Positions 50,314 to 59,181 of a stretch of 64,000 nt of DNA are shown in pieces. Made by a program: the position numbers and the translations under genes. This DNA comes from Bog-473 sp963807775 (GTDB lineage: Bacteria; Actinomycetota; Acidimicrobiia; Acidimicrobiales; RAAP-2). The DNA lies in contig CAWECY010000003.1 of the NCBI GenBank assembly GCA_963807775.1, positions 186,001-250,000 of the forward strand. Direction: 5' to 3'. The notes under the pieces were generated by a model. That model was not told the origin of the DNA and did no database searches. It saw only the letters and a list, made by a program, of their open reading frames with translations. Every line of letters begins with the position of its first letter. The stretch's first letter is position 1.

Positions 50314-50844
50314 TCAGCCCATCGCCGGGCCCGCCGCCGCCCGGGTCGACGCCCGGGCCGCCAGGACCACGCCGAACAGGGCAACGGCCGTGACGTGCAT
50401 GGCCGTGCACCACAGGCAGATGGCCCCGATCCGGAAGAGCTCGGTGTCCACCAGGTATAGGACCATGGAAGCGCCCGCCCCGGCGCCGACCAGGCGTGTC
50501 CGGTCGACCCAGGCCGCCCGGGAACGCCAGGCCCAGGGCACGCAGAGAGCCGTCATGGCCAGTGCCCACACCAGGCCGAGCACCGCCAGCGGGACCCCCA
50601 ACACCACCGACTCGGGGCTGGTGGTCACCAGCGTGCAGTTGACCACCCCCGTATCCGGGCAGGCCAGCGCCGCCGGGTCGGTGTAGTGGGTCACGGTCAG
50701 GTAGGAGGCGATGGCCACCCCGGCCAGGGCGAGGCCGAGGGAGGCCGCCAGGGCCCACCCGGGCACCCACCGCCCGACCGCGGCGCGCCTCGAGCCCTCC
50801 ACCTCGCGCCCACCCTCCTTCGTCTTGGTCGTGGCCACGGTCAC
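50314..50844 (-). CDS. Vitamin K epoxide reductase (VKOR) family protein
   Basis: VKOR homologues reoxidise thiol-disulfide partners in actinobacteria, with menaquinone as acceptor. Four transmembrane helices are evident (WALAASLGLALAGVAIASYL, LAVLGLVWALAMTALCV). The loop cysteines are in CPDTGVVNC and the active CxxC is CLWCTAMHVTAVAL. GTG 50844; the preceding DUF929 stop overlaps it (GTGA). 176 residues. Partner: the thioredoxin-like DUF929 protein just upstream. Confidence 0.9.
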   Translation of the reverse strand: MTVATTKTKEGGREVEGSRRAAVGRWVPGWALAASLGLALAGVAIASYLTVTHYTDPAALACPDTGVVNCTLVTTSPESVVLGVPLAVLGLVWALAMTALCVPWAWRSRAAWVDRTRLVGAGAGASMVLYLVDTELFRIGAICLWCTAMHVTAVALFGVVLAARASTRAAAGPAMG

Positions 50845-51875
50845 GACCCCAACGTCTTGGCGATCGCCTCGATGGCCGGCGAGTCGCACACGCTGCTCGG
50901 CTGGTCGCCCGTGACCGCGGAGATGGCGGCCGTGAGGTCGTTGGCCGTCCCGTCGATGGCCTGGGCCACGGCGCTGGACGGATCCGCCAGCTCCGCCGCG
51001 ATCTGGGCGCGCGACAGGCCCTGGAGCACCTGGGGCGAGTAGCTGGCCCCCGTCACCACGTACTTGTTGGCGATATCGATGAACGGGATGCTGCCCTGCG
51101 GGTCGTAGCTGTCCAACAGCGCACTCTGGGCCGCCGTCGGCGTCTGCAGGGTGGCGTAGCTCCCGTCGACCTCCTGATTGGTCGCCTCTTCGACCGGCTC
51201 GAAGTCGAGATACGGGCTCGCGTAGCTCGATCCGTAGAACGACAGCGTCTGCGTGTCGGGGTAGACGTCACTGCTCGAGGAGTGCGTGCCCGAGAGGTTC
51301 GAGAATGTCCCGAAGCGCGAGAGCGCCACGGCAACCGCCCAGCGCTCGGCGGCGCAATAGGGGCAGTACTCGGCTCCGACGTAGGTGATGAGCGGTTTGC
51401 CGCCCGCACCGAGACCGATGGCCACGCCGCCGCCCACCTTGCTGGGCAACACATCGGAGGCGACGCTGCCGACGGTGTCGAGCGTGGTCGCCGGCACGGA
51501 CAGCGCGGCCAGCACGCTGGGCGACAGCGCCGTTGTGCCGACGTCACCGGTCCCCGACGAGCTTCCGCCCCCGGCCTGCAGGTGCGATGAGCCGTCCGAG
51601 GCGCTGGCCGGGCCGCCCGTGGCCTTGATCACGACCATGGTGGCGATGGCCGCCACCACCAGGGCGACGGGGACCAGGGCGGCCAGCACCGGATGCCGGG
51701 ACCGGATGCCGGTCCGAGGTGGCGGCGCCGAGCCTGCCGCGGCCTGGCGCCGGCGGGCCAGCGTGGCCGACGCCACGCCTCCCCCCTTGGCTGGCGTCTT
51801 GGAGGTGGATCTCGCTGAGGTGTTCTTGGGGGCCGGCCGCGTCACCCGCGACGGCCCGGTGGATGGTTTCGACAT
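50841..51875 (-). CDS. DUF929-family thioredoxin-like protein (membrane-anchored)
   Basis: A basic Lys/Ser/Thr-rich N-terminus precedes a transmembrane segment (VLAALVPVALVVAAIATMVV), then a Ser/Gly linker, then a thioredoxin-fold domain with the active-site motif YVGAEYCPYCAAERWAVAVA. DUF929 is best known from archaea and some actinobacteria. Coupled to VKOR by GTGA overlap, it probably forms an extracytoplasmic disulfide-exchange pair with it. 344 residues. Start at ATG 51875; the longer frame has no support. Confidence 0.85.
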   Translation of the reverse strand: MSKPSTGPSRVTRPAPKNTSARSTSKTPAKGGGVASATLARRRQAAAGSAPPPRTGIRSRHPVLAALVPVALVVAAIATMVVIKATGGPASASDGSSHLQAGGGSSSGTGDVGTTALSPSVLAALSVPATTLDTVGSVASDVLPSKVGGGVAIGLGAGGKPLITYVGAEYCPYCAAERWAVAVALSRFGTFSNLSGTHSSSSDVYPDTQTLSFYGSSYASPYLDFEPVEEATNQEVDGSYATLQTPTAAQSALLDSYDPQGSIPFIDIANKYVVTGASYSPQVLQGLSRAQIAAELADPSSAVAQAIDGTANDLTAAISAVTGDQPSSVCDSPAIEAIAKTLGS

Positions 51876-52036
51876 GATGTTCTCCTGAAGATGGCCGAGT
51901 CGGCGCCGTGCGCACGCTCGGAAGCTCGATGCGGAGGCCGGGCCGGACGGCACAGCGACCTCTCGTGACGGTGGGAACGGCACCGCCGCGCCCCGTCAAC
52001 GGGGCCGCCGGCGCGCGCCGGGAGTGCAGCTCCGAG

Positions 52037-52381
52037 CTAGGAGAACTGGGGCGGGTGGAAGAGCGGGTCGCGATTGCCCGCCGGCAGGGCCACCATCTGG
52101 CGCCCGCGCCGGCGGATGGCCGAGGCCGCCGCGCCGGCAACGACGAGCGCGCCGAGGACGACGGCCAGCACCACGCCGGGAGACGGGGCGGCGGGCGTCG
52201 GCGCCGCCTTGCCACAGCTGGCGTCGGTGCACGAGACGGGCGTGGCAAACGGCGATTCCACCGCCTGCACGATCTGGGTGCCGGCCGTCTCGGTGACGGT
52301 CACGACGCCGCGGGGCACCAGACCGAACACGACCGCGGCGGCGACAACCGCCGCCAAGGCCAGGCGCGAGCGGATACCCAT
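52037..52381 (-). CDS. Small membrane protein with a CxxxxC loop
   Basis: 114 residues. Two hydrophobic segments, ALAAVVAAAVVFGLVPRG and SPGVVLAVVLGALVVAGAAA, flank an extracytoplasmic loop with CTDASC. The tail is basic. The 155-bp gap to the DUF929 gene is larger than an operon overlap, but orientation is the same. It may be part of the disulfide module. Function unknown. Confidence 0.6.
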   Translation of the reverse strand: MGIRSRLALAAVVAAAVVFGLVPRGVVTVTETAGTQIVQAVESPFATPVSCTDASCGKAAPTPAAPSPGVVLAVVLGALVVAGAAASAIRRRGRQMVALPAGNRDPLFHPPQFS

Positions 52382-52473
52382 AAAATGAAGGATACGGGTC
52401 GTACCTAAGGACCCGCTAAGAACACCGTTTCGGCCCGGTTGCCCCTCACCGGGGACGCACGACGACCCGATCT

Positions 52474-52668
52474 CTAGCGGGCGCGGCGGCGGTCCAGCTC
52501 CGCGCCGGCACCCGGGCGCACCACGTGCACCGGGCGCCGTCCCGCCACCGGCACAGCCTCGAAGCACGGCGCCGCCCGACGGTGCCACAACGTGTACCAG
52601 GCGACGAAACCGCCCACGAAGAGGGACACGGCCCCCAGGATCATCGCCAGCTGCGCCATGTCGGTCAT
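52474..52668 (-). CDS. Small single-helix membrane protein
   Basis: 64 residues, with one transmembrane helix (MILGAVSLFVGGFVAWYTLW) and a basic tail. GTAGGAG lies nine bases before ATG 52668. Its small size limits certainty. It shares orientation with its neighbours. Confidence 0.5.
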   Translation of the reverse strand: MTDMAQLAMILGAVSLFVGGFVAWYTLWHRRAAPCFEAVPVAGRRPVHVVRPGAGAELDRRRAR

Positions 52669-52774
52669 CTCCTACGTCCCCCCGGTCACAGTGTGCGGCC
52701 GCCCCGCCCCGGGCAACAGGGACAAAGGTCCCATCGTTGCGGTGCCGCAGGTCCCGGCCACGTGATCTGGGCCG

Positions 52775-54148
52775 TTACGACCCCGCCGTGCCGGCGCCCA
52801 CCGCGTTGGTCGTGATGCGGCGGGCCCACACCGCCACCAGTTGCAGGAGGCCGAGATACACGGCCAGCACGATGATGATGACCAGCAGCGCCCATCCGGT
52901 CAGGTTGCCGCTGAACAGCAGGAAGAGCGCGGCCACGACCACGCCGACGATGCGCAGGCCGCTGACGTGCTCCAGGATCCAGCCGCCCGTGCGTCGGGCG
53001 CCCCCGGAGCCGGAGGTGGCCCGGCCCGCGCCCGCTTTGAGCGACGTGGCCTGGGCCGACACCCACCGCGCCGCCCGGGCCACGTGGACCCGGATCCACT
53101 TGGCGTAACGGGCCGGCCCGAACACCCAGGCGATGAGGGCGACCAGGACGGTGGCCAGCAGCGCCCAGCGCAGGTCGGCCTTGAGGAAGCGCAGCACGGT
53201 GTCCCACACAGCGGCAGCCACGCCCTTGTCGAAGCCCCCTTTGGCCGATTCGTTCAAGAAGGTGATGCGTCCGAGGGACAACCCGGCCAGCAGCACCAGC
53301 GTCATGAGGCCGACGCCGAGGGACATGCGCAGCAGCGCCTTGCGCCGGTCGACGGCGATGGCGATCCCCACGATGCCGAGTCCCAGCGCCGTGATCGGCA
53401 CGGCCCACCCGAGCGTGACGAGGAGGTTGAACGCCCCGGAGAACTTGGACACCTGGCTCTTGGAGACGACGGTCACCCCGAGTGAGTTGCTGTTGGCCAG
53501 AATGGACTTGACCGGGTTGAACAGCGTGACACCGCGTTGGTCGGCCCGGGCGATGATGTTGTTGAGGATCGGCGTCACGTTGATGACGACCTGGCCGCTC
53601 TTGCCCAGGCTCTTGGTGAGCGTGGTCTGCTTGCCCGTCAGGATGTCGACGACCGTGTCGTGCGTGTGCCGGTTCAGGGTGTCCCAGAGCTTTCCGAATT
53701 GCGGGCTCTCCAGGACCTTGAGCGTGATGCCGTAGACGTAGTTCTCCACCTCGGCCAGCACGGGTTGCACGATGGGCTTCGCCTTGGCCGGCAGCACCGA
53801 GGCCACCTTGTCCTGCACGACGTGCGAGGAGAAGAGCTCGTTGGTCGCCTTGCGCGCCAGGTGGTCGATGATGACCTGGTTGCGCGCCAGCGGCGCCATG
53901 GTGGCCACGTACTGGTCGGTGTTGGTCACCGTGTGGATGGCCCAGGCCGAGACCACCGAGATCGGGATGAGCAGCGAGGCCAGCACGATCAGGAACCACG
54001 TGATGATCCCCCGCGTGCGCCTGGCCCGCGGCCCGCGCTTGGGAGCCGGCGCAGCGGTCGTGGCGACGGCGTCCCCGCCCGACGCGCTCGTCGTCGCAGT
54101 ACCGGCCTCCTCGCCGGCCGGCGTCTCCCCTCCGTCGGTGTCGGTCAT
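52775..54148 (-). CDS. Actinobacterial multi-pass membrane protein
   Basis: 457 residues. After an acidic Ala/Thr-rich leader come about six helices (IITWFLIVLASLLIPISVVS, PITALGLGIVGIAIAV, LGVGLMTLVLLAGLSL, LRWALLATVLVALIAWVFG, GWALLVIIIVLAVYLGLLQL). A soluble loop between helices 1 and 2 has DQYVATMAPLARNQVIIDHL. The family occurs in many actinobacteria without known function. ATG 54148. Confidence 0.7.
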   Translation of the reverse strand: MTDTDGGETPAGEEAGTATTSASGGDAVATTAAPAPKRGPRARRTRGIITWFLIVLASLLIPISVVSAWAIHTVTNTDQYVATMAPLARNQVIIDHLARKATNELFSSHVVQDKVASVLPAKAKPIVQPVLAEVENYVYGITLKVLESPQFGKLWDTLNRHTHDTVVDILTGKQTTLTKSLGKSGQVVINVTPILNNIIARADQRGVTLFNPVKSILANSNSLGVTVVSKSQVSKFSGAFNLLVTLGWAVPITALGLGIVGIAIAVDRRKALLRMSLGVGLMTLVLLAGLSLGRITFLNESAKGGFDKGVAAAVWDTVLRFLKADLRWALLATVLVALIAWVFGPARYAKWIRVHVARAARWVSAQATSLKAGAGRATSGSGGARRTGGWILEHVSGLRIVGVVVAALFLLFSGNLTGWALLVIIIVLAVYLGLLQLVAVWARRITTNAVGAGTAGS

Positions 54149-54232
54149 CTGCGCTCGCTTTAGGTGTTTGCCCACACGCCCGTGCCATTCGGCACTGGCG
54201 CCGATAGATTCCCCTGGTGTAGCACTACTGGA

Positions 54233-54415
54233 GTGGATGCGTCGCCTACGCCTGCCAGCCGGGCGAAGATCGCGGGCTTCAGCGTCGTCGCCGGGCTGTT
54301 CGCCCCGCTGGTGTTCGTGTTCATCATCGTCCTGCGTAAGGTCGACCGCCGGGTGACGGCCTACACACGACATTGGAGCAAGCGCCTCCAGCACGAGCTC
54401 GACCGCTGGACCTGA
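54233..54415 (+). CDS. Possible small membrane protein
   Basis: 60 residues from GTG 54233: ASRAKIAGFSVVAGLFAPLV forms the start of a single helix, then a basic amphipathic tail (RRVTAYTRHWSKRLQHELDR). The frame is also open upstream from 54164. It ends 31 bp before the VOC gene. Weakly supported; no recognised family. Confidence 0.4.
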   Translation: MDASPTPASRAKIAGFSVVAGLFAPLVFVFIIVLRKVDRRVTAYTRHWSKRLQHELDRWT

Positions 54416-54446
54416 GCCGGCCCGGCCCGACGCCGCGCGAGCCCGC

Positions 54447-54938
54447 ATGCTGACCGGCCTGGCCCACACCGCTGTCTGCGTGCCCGACGTGGCGGCGGCC
54501 GTCCGCTGGTATTCCGACGTGCTCGGGCTCGAGGTGCTGTCGCCCCCGTACCGCATGGAGGGTGATCAGATCGAGCGGGACATGGGCGAGCTGGTTCCCT
54601 CGCCGGTCGTCGTCAACGCCGCCATCGTCGGCTTCGGGAGAGACGACCGCGTCATTGAGCTGATCGAGTATCCCGCGGCCGGCGTCGGCTCTGCCGGACC
54701 CGGACGGCCCTCGGTGACGCGCGCGGGCATCACGCACGTCGGGATGGTGTGCGACGACATCGCGGCCACGCGGTCCAAGCTCGAAGCGCGCGGTGTGGAG
54801 TTCCTCACTTCGGGGATCGCCGACGTGGCCGGCCTCAAGACCACGTGGTGCCAAGACCCGTGGGACACGGTGATCATCCTCCTCCAGAAGACCAAGGACG
54901 ACCGGCCCTATTGGGGTCAGCTGCTGCCGAACGGCTGA
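54447..54938 (+). CDS. VOC-family protein
   Basis: GLAHTAVCVPDVAAAVRWYS with DVLGLEVLSPPY, then GITHVGMVCDDIAATRSKLE, are the paired modules of vicinal-oxygen-chelate enzymes; the first His and later Glu (VIELIEYP) fit metal ligands, as in methylmalonyl-CoA epimerase and dioxygenases. 163 residues. Substrate unknown. Confidence 0.8.
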   Translation: MLTGLAHTAVCVPDVAAAVRWYSDVLGLEVLSPPYRMEGDQIERDMGELVPSPVVVNAAIVGFGRDDRVIELIEYPAAGVGSAGPGRPSVTRAGITHVGMVCDDIAATRSKLEARGVEFLTSGIADVAGLKTTWCQDPWDTVIILLQKTKDDRPYWGQLLPNG

Positions 54939-55045
54939 CCGCGCCGCCCGAATCGGGACCCACCGGGGTTCAAACAGGTGAATTCAGAACATATTCGCCT
55001 CGAAAACTTGTGCAGCAGTGGTATCTGTGGGCAATGATGGGCGCC

Positions 55046-55540
55046 ATGAACAAGCGTGAACTAGCCAGAGCAGTCGCAGTCCAGGCCGACGTCGAGTTGA
55101 AGACGGTCGTCGGCGTCATCGAAAGCTTCACCGACGTCGTCACCGCCGTCGTCTCCAAGGGTGAGCCGGTCTCCATTCCCGGCTTCGCCAAGTTCGTCAA
55201 GGTCGACCGACCGGCCCGCATGGGTCGCAACCCCGCCACCGGCGAGGCCATCCGCATCAAGGCGTCGAAGAAGGCGCGCATCACGCCCGTCAAGGCGTTC
55301 AAGGACGCCGTGCTCGCGCCCACGAAGGCACCCAAGCTGGTGAAGGGCGCCTACCCGACCGACGACGCCGCAGTCGCGGCGGCCGGCAAGGCGTCCGCCC
55401 CCGTGGCGGCCCGTGTCACGGCGCGCAAGGCACCGGCCAAGCGAGCCACGACGGCGCGCAGGGCACCGGTCAAGCGGGCCACGACGGCGCGCAGGGCCCC
55501 CGCCAAGCGGGCGCCGGCCAAGAAGACCGCCCGCAGGTAG
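55046..55540 (+). CDS. HU-type nucleoid protein with histone H1-like tail
   Basis: HU bends and compacts DNA. The N-terminal HU fold is clear: MNKRELARAVAVQADVELKT, VSIPGFAKFVKVDRPARMGR, NPATGEAIRIKASKKARITP, about 95 residues. After a linker a tail of about 60 residues is rich in Lys/Arg/Ala/Pro (KAPAKRATTARRAPVKRATT), as in mycobacterial HupB. ATG 55046 preferred; ATG 55034 and 55037 also in frame. The upstream gap 54939-55045 is AT-rich, suggesting a strong promoter. Confidence 0.93.
   Translation: MNKRELARAVAVQADVELKTVVGVIESFTDVVTAVVSKGEPVSIPGFAKFVKVDRPARMGRNPATGEAIRIKASKKARITPVKAFKDAVLAPTKAPKLVKGAYPTDDAAVAAAGKASAPVAARVTARKAPAKRATTARRAPVKRATTARRAPAKRAPAKKTARR
55445..55497 (+). repeat. 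33-bp repeat in the HU tail
   Basis: GCCACGACGGCGCGCAGGGC occurs at 55445-55464 and 55478-55497, a 33-bp period encoding an 11-residue ATTARRAPxKR unit. Recombination would change the number of basic units in frame. Confidence 0.85.
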
Positions 55541-55547
55541 TCACGGG

Positions 55548-55841
55548 ATGGCCGGTCCCGGCGGCGGGACCGGCCCAGGCGGCCCCGGTCGCATGGGTGA
55601 GCCGGGCGGCACCGTCGAACCACCGGCCGACCGGCCGCTGACCCGACCCCATCCGGACCGGCTGTCGCCGGCAGACCCGGACTACGCCGGGATCGTGCGC
55701 GCGCATGCGGCCGCGCTCGAGGCGGGCGCGGACACGTACGTCGACCCCCGTTCCGGGTTCACCGTCCTGACCGCCGCCTACCTGGCCTGGCGCGGCTACT
55801 GCTGCGAGAACGGGTGCCGCCACTGCCCCTACCTCGCGTGA
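55548..55841 (+). CDS. DUF5522-family small cysteine protein
   Basis: 97 residues. The C-terminus RGYCCENGCRHCPY contains a CC-x3-C-x2-C cluster that fits an Fe-S or zinc site; DYAGIVRAHAAALEAGADTY precedes it. A Gly/Pro-rich leader starts at ATG 55548; an internal ATG at 55593 would give a shorter product. It begins seven bases after the HU stop, so may be co-transcribed. Confidence 0.75.
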   Translation: MAGPGGGTGPGGPGRMGEPGGTVEPPADRPLTRPHPDRLSPADPDYAGIVRAHAAALEAGADTYVDPRSGFTVLTAAYLAWRGYCCENGCRHCPYLA

Positions 55842-55870
55842 GTCGACCCGGGCGGGCTGCGGTCGTGACC

Positions 55871-55876
55871 CGTATG
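55871..55876 (+). promoter_or_regulatory. -10 hexamer before the DUF4190 gene
   Basis: TATGCT at 55871-55876 fits TANNNT, 40 bases before ATG 55917, which has GCGGAGG upstream. Confidence 0.35.
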
Positions 55877-55916
55877 CTCGCTGCGGCAGCGCTTGGCGCG
55901 GAGGGAACGTCACGGC

Positions 55917-56492
55917 ATGAGCGACACCGCACAGGGTCCCGGATGGTGGATGGCCTCCGACGGGAAGTGGTACCCGCCTGAGCTGTGGACCGGCCCGCCC
56001 AACACCGGGCCACCACCCACGACGTCGCCGGTGATGGGTGCACCGCAGCCGGCCACGCCGACGCAACCTGGGCAGGTCCCGGCCTACGGCGGCGTTGCGA
56101 TCCCGGGACAGCCGACGTACACGGGCGCGCCCTATGGCACCTATGAGCAGTCGTCGCGGCAGCCGGGCACCTACGCCCCCTACGGGCAACCGATGGCGAC
56201 CTACGGCCTGCCGGTCAAGACCAACGGGCTCGCCATCGCGTCGCTCGTCTGCTCGTGCGCCGGGCTCCTCGTCCTGCCCCTCGTCGTCGGGGTCGTCCTC
56301 GGCTTCGTCGCCCGCGCTCAGATCAAGCGGTCCAACGGGACCCAACGCGGCGACGGCATGGCCATCGCCGGGATCATCATCGGGTTCGGGTGGGCCGCCC
56401 TCATCATCCTGGGCATCATCCTCAACGCCACCACCAACCCCAACAGCACCAGCGTGATCGACACCATCGGGCTTTTGGGCCTGATCAGATAG
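55917..56492 (+). CDS. DUF4190-type membrane protein with N-terminal GWW...WYPPE motif
   Basis: The N-terminus GPGWWMASDGKWYPPELW is the short motif (DUF2510-like) that actinobacterial proteins place at the cytoplasmic face. A Pro/Gly/Tyr-rich linker follows, then two helices (LAIASLVCSCAGLLVLPLVV and GMAIAGIIIGFGWAALIILG) with QIKRSNGTQRGD between, the DUF4190 hairpin. 191 residues. Role unknown. It ends ten bases before the dehydrogenase, so probably an operon. Confidence 0.75.
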   Translation: MSDTAQGPGWWMASDGKWYPPELWTGPPNTGPPPTTSPVMGAPQPATPTQPGQVPAYGGVAIPGQPTYTGAPYGTYEQSSRQPGTYAPYGQPMATYGLPVKTNGLAIASLVCSCAGLLVLPLVVGVVLGFVARAQIKRSNGTQRGDGMAIAGIIIGFGWAALIILGIILNATTNPNSTSVIDTIGLLGLIR

Positions 56493-56502
56493 GAGCAACG
56501 CC

Positions 56503-57735
56503 ATGCAAGGCCTCCTCTACGGCGTGAAGCCCGAGCGCTGGACCGTCCCCGACGAGTCCAACCAGCTGCTGGTCGGGCTCTCGCGGGTACCGATGCGGCT
56601 CGAGGACCTGGAGCGCCCGACACCGATCCGCGACGACTGGGCCGTGGCCAAGACACGGCTCACGGGGATCTGCGGGTCCGACGCCAAGATGGTCTTCTCG
56701 GACTTCGGCGACGACTTCAGCGACAGCGCGCTGAACGGCTACTTCTCCCTTCCCACCGTGCCCGGGCACGAAGTCGTGGCCGACGTGGTCGAGGTCGGAC
56801 CCGCCGTCACCATGCTCGAGGTCGGGCAGCGGGTGGTCCTCAACCCGTGGCTGTCGTGCGGGCCGCGCGGCATCGACCCGCCCTGCCCGTCGTGCCAGGC
56901 CGGCGACTACAGCCTGTGCTGGCACTTTGCCCAGGGCCCGGTGGCGCCCGGCATCCACACCGGGACGTCGAAGGACGCGCCGGGTGGATTCGCCGACTAC
57001 CTGCCGGCGCACGAGTCGATGCTCATCCCGATTCCCGAGGGCGTGAGCGACGAGGTGGCGGTCCTGGGCGACCCCTTCGCCGTGTCGCTGCACTCGGTGA
57101 CCCGCCACCCGCCCCCGCCCGGCGGCAAGGTGCTCGTGTACGGGGGAGGCGCGCTCGGCAGTTGCGCCACCGCCATCCTGCGCTCGCTCTACCCCGACGT
57201 GGAAGTCATGACCGTGGCCCGCTTCCCCGCGCAGGCGGCGCTGGCCCGGCGCCTCGGTGCCACCGCGGTCGACCCCTTTCCGGTCGAACAGCTGCTCGAG
57301 GTGGCGGCGGCGTGGTCCGGTGGCGTCCTGCAGAAGTTCCCCGGCACCCGCCTCCCGATGGCACATCCCGGCGGCTTCGACGTCGTCTACGACACCGTCG
57401 GCACGACGCAGACGTCCGAGGTGGGCGTGCGCCTGCTCAAGCAGCGCGGCACCTTGGTCAAGAGCGGCGTGAACGCACCCGAGCGCTGGGAGTGGTCACC
57501 GCTCTACTTCAAGGAGATCGCCTGGGTGGGCTCCAACGCCTTCGGGGTGGAGGAGGTCGACGGCATCCGCCTGCACGGCATCGCCCACTACCTGCGCCTG
57601 GCCGAGCAGGGCCGCATCGACATGACGGGCATGCTCACCCACACCTTCCGCCTGGAACAGTGGCGCGAGGCGTTCATCGCGTTGGCCACGCAGGAGGAGA
57701 GCGGCGCCATCAAGGTGGCGTTCGATTTCCGCTGA
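56503..57735 (+). CDS. Zinc-binding alcohol dehydrogenase (MDR family)
   Basis: LTGICGSDAKMVFSDFGDDF and TVPGHEVVADVVEVGPAV carry catalytic zinc ligands; CGPRGIDPPCPSCQAGDYSL is an enlarged structural-zinc loop; VLVYGGGALGSCATAILRSL is the Rossmann motif. 410 residues, longer than the common 340-360, with insertions near the structural zinc and in the middle (WSGGVLQKFPGTRLPMAHPG). GGAGC precedes the ATG. Substrate unknown. Confidence 0.9.
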   Translation: MQGLLYGVKPERWTVPDESNQLLVGLSRVPMRLEDLERPTPIRDDWAVAKTRLTGICGSDAKMVFSDFGDDFSDSALNGYFSLPTVPGHEVVADVVEVGPAVTMLEVGQRVVLNPWLSCGPRGIDPPCPSCQAGDYSLCWHFAQGPVAPGIHTGTSKDAPGGFADYLPAHESMLIPIPEGVSDEVAVLGDPFAVSLHSVTRHPPPPGGKVLVYGGGALGSCATAILRSLYPDVEVMTVARFPAQAALARRLGATAVDPFPVEQLLEVAAAWSGGVLQKFPGTRLPMAHPGGFDVVYDTVGTTQTSEVGVRLLKQRGTLVKSGVNAPERWEWSPLYFKEIAWVGSNAFGVEEVDGIRLHGIAHYLRLAEQGRIDMTGMLTHTFRLEQWREAFIALATQEESGAIKVAFDFR

Positions 57736-57823
57736 GCGCTCGCTGAGTCCGGTCCGGCGGGTCGGGGCCGACCGGCGGGCCGGCCGGAGATAGAGCGGTT
57801 GGGTGTCAGGGGTGAGCCGCGGG

Positions 57824-57829
57824 TAGCGT
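57824..57829 (+). promoter_or_regulatory. -10 hexamer (TAGCGT) of the diiron gene
   Basis: TAGCGT, identical to that of tRNA-Ala and the phosphotransferase gene, 51 bases before ATG 57880. Confidence 0.4.
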
Positions 57830-57879
57830 CGCGGGGTGAAGACGCGTCCACGGGCGCACGCATGCGAAAAGGGGGCCTT

Positions 57880-58962
57880 ATGACCACCAGCCCATCGATC
57901 GATTCGGATCTCGCCTTCGAGCCGAAGTGGGGCGTAGAGTCGCCGGCCACCACCGTGTTCGACTTCAACTACACCGGCGGGCGCGAACAGCTGCTGCGGC
58001 TCTACGACAAGGGGACGCGGCGCCAGTGGATCGGCAGCGACCGTCTGGACTGGAGCCTGGACGTCGACCTGACCAACCCCGTGGGCATGCCCGACGAGAT
58101 CAACCCGCTCTTCGGCACCGAGTGGTGGGAGAAGATGTCCGACGAGCGCAAGGGTGAGCTGCGCCGCCACGTCGAGGCCTGGCGCTTCAGTCAGTTCATG
58201 CACGGCGAGCAGGGGGCGCTGATCTGCACGGCCAAGATCGTGCAGACGGTGCCTGACGTCGACTCCAAGTTCTACGCGGCAACGCAGGTGATCGACGAAG
58301 CGCGCCACGTCGAGGTGTACAGCCGCTACCTGCACGAGAAGGTGCAACTGGTGTACCCCCTCAACCCGTATCTGAAGGCTTTGCTCGACGACGTCATCTC
58401 CGACAGCCGCTGGGACATGACGTATCTCGGCATGCAGGTTCTCATTGAGGGGCTGGCCCTGGCCGCGTTCGGCGTGATCCGCAACAGCGCCCAGGAGCCC
58501 TTGGCCAAGGCGCTGAACGCGTACGTGATGCAGGACGAGGCGCGCCACGTCATGTTCGGGCGGCTGGCCTTGCGCGACTACTACCCGCAGCTGAGCCAGG
58601 CCGAGCGCGACGAGCGGGAGGCCTTCTGTATTGAGGCCTGCTATCTCATGCGCGACCGCTTCCTGGGCGAGGAGGTGTGGGAGCGCCTCGAGTTGCCGCC
58701 CGAGATCGGCACCTACGTGGAGAACTCCGAGTCGCTACGGGTGTTCCGGTCGTTCCTCTTCATGCGCATCGTGCCCATCCTGCGCGACATCGGCCTGTGG
58801 GGACCCAAGATGCGTGCGGCCTTCGAGGAGATGGGTGTCATCGGCTTCGCCGACACCGACATCGACGCGGAGATGGCGGACGACGAGAAGGCGGCCGAGG
58901 AGTTCGACGAGGCCCGCGACATCCGCCTGGGCCACGTGAAGGCGGTGGCCGGGCAGGCCTGA
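57880..58962 (+). CDS. Ferritin-like diiron protein (R2-like/AurF-type oxygenase)
   Basis: Two Glu-x-x-His motifs, IDEARHVEVYSRYL and MQDEARHVMFGRLAL, each with a preceding acidic helix (MHGEQGALICTAKIVQ; GMQVLIEGLALAAFG), give the four-helix diiron site of ribonucleotide-reductase-R2-like and AurF-like oxygenases. 360 residues. Start at ATG 57880 with GGGGG upstream; an in-frame ATG at 57862 is possible. It follows the dehydrogenase by 144 bp. Reaction unknown. Confidence 0.85.
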   Translation: MTTSPSIDSDLAFEPKWGVESPATTVFDFNYTGGREQLLRLYDKGTRRQWIGSDRLDWSLDVDLTNPVGMPDEINPLFGTEWWEKMSDERKGELRRHVEAWRFSQFMHGEQGALICTAKIVQTVPDVDSKFYAATQVIDEARHVEVYSRYLHEKVQLVYPLNPYLKALLDDVISDSRWDMTYLGMQVLIEGLALAAFGVIRNSAQEPLAKALNAYVMQDEARHVMFGRLALRDYYPQLSQAERDEREAFCIEACYLMRDRFLGEEVWERLELPPEIGTYVENSESLRVFRSFLFMRIVPILRDIGLWGPKMRAAFEEMGVIGFADTDIDAEMADDEKAAEEFDEARDIRLGHVKAVAGQA

Positions 58963-59181
58963 CGCGACCGACAGCAGCCCTAAAAGGCCGTTACCCGAAT
59001 GGTTCTGGGACACCGACGCGGATCTTGGTGAACGCGATCGGAGCATGAGCCTCTATATCCGTTGCCCTACCAGTTCTGCTCAAAGTCCGGTCGGTAGAGC
59101 ATCCCCATAGAGCGGAACGCACAGTCACGAAGGTGCATGGGCCCACGCGTGGCCGCCCTCAGAGTCGCCAGTGGGCGCCGG

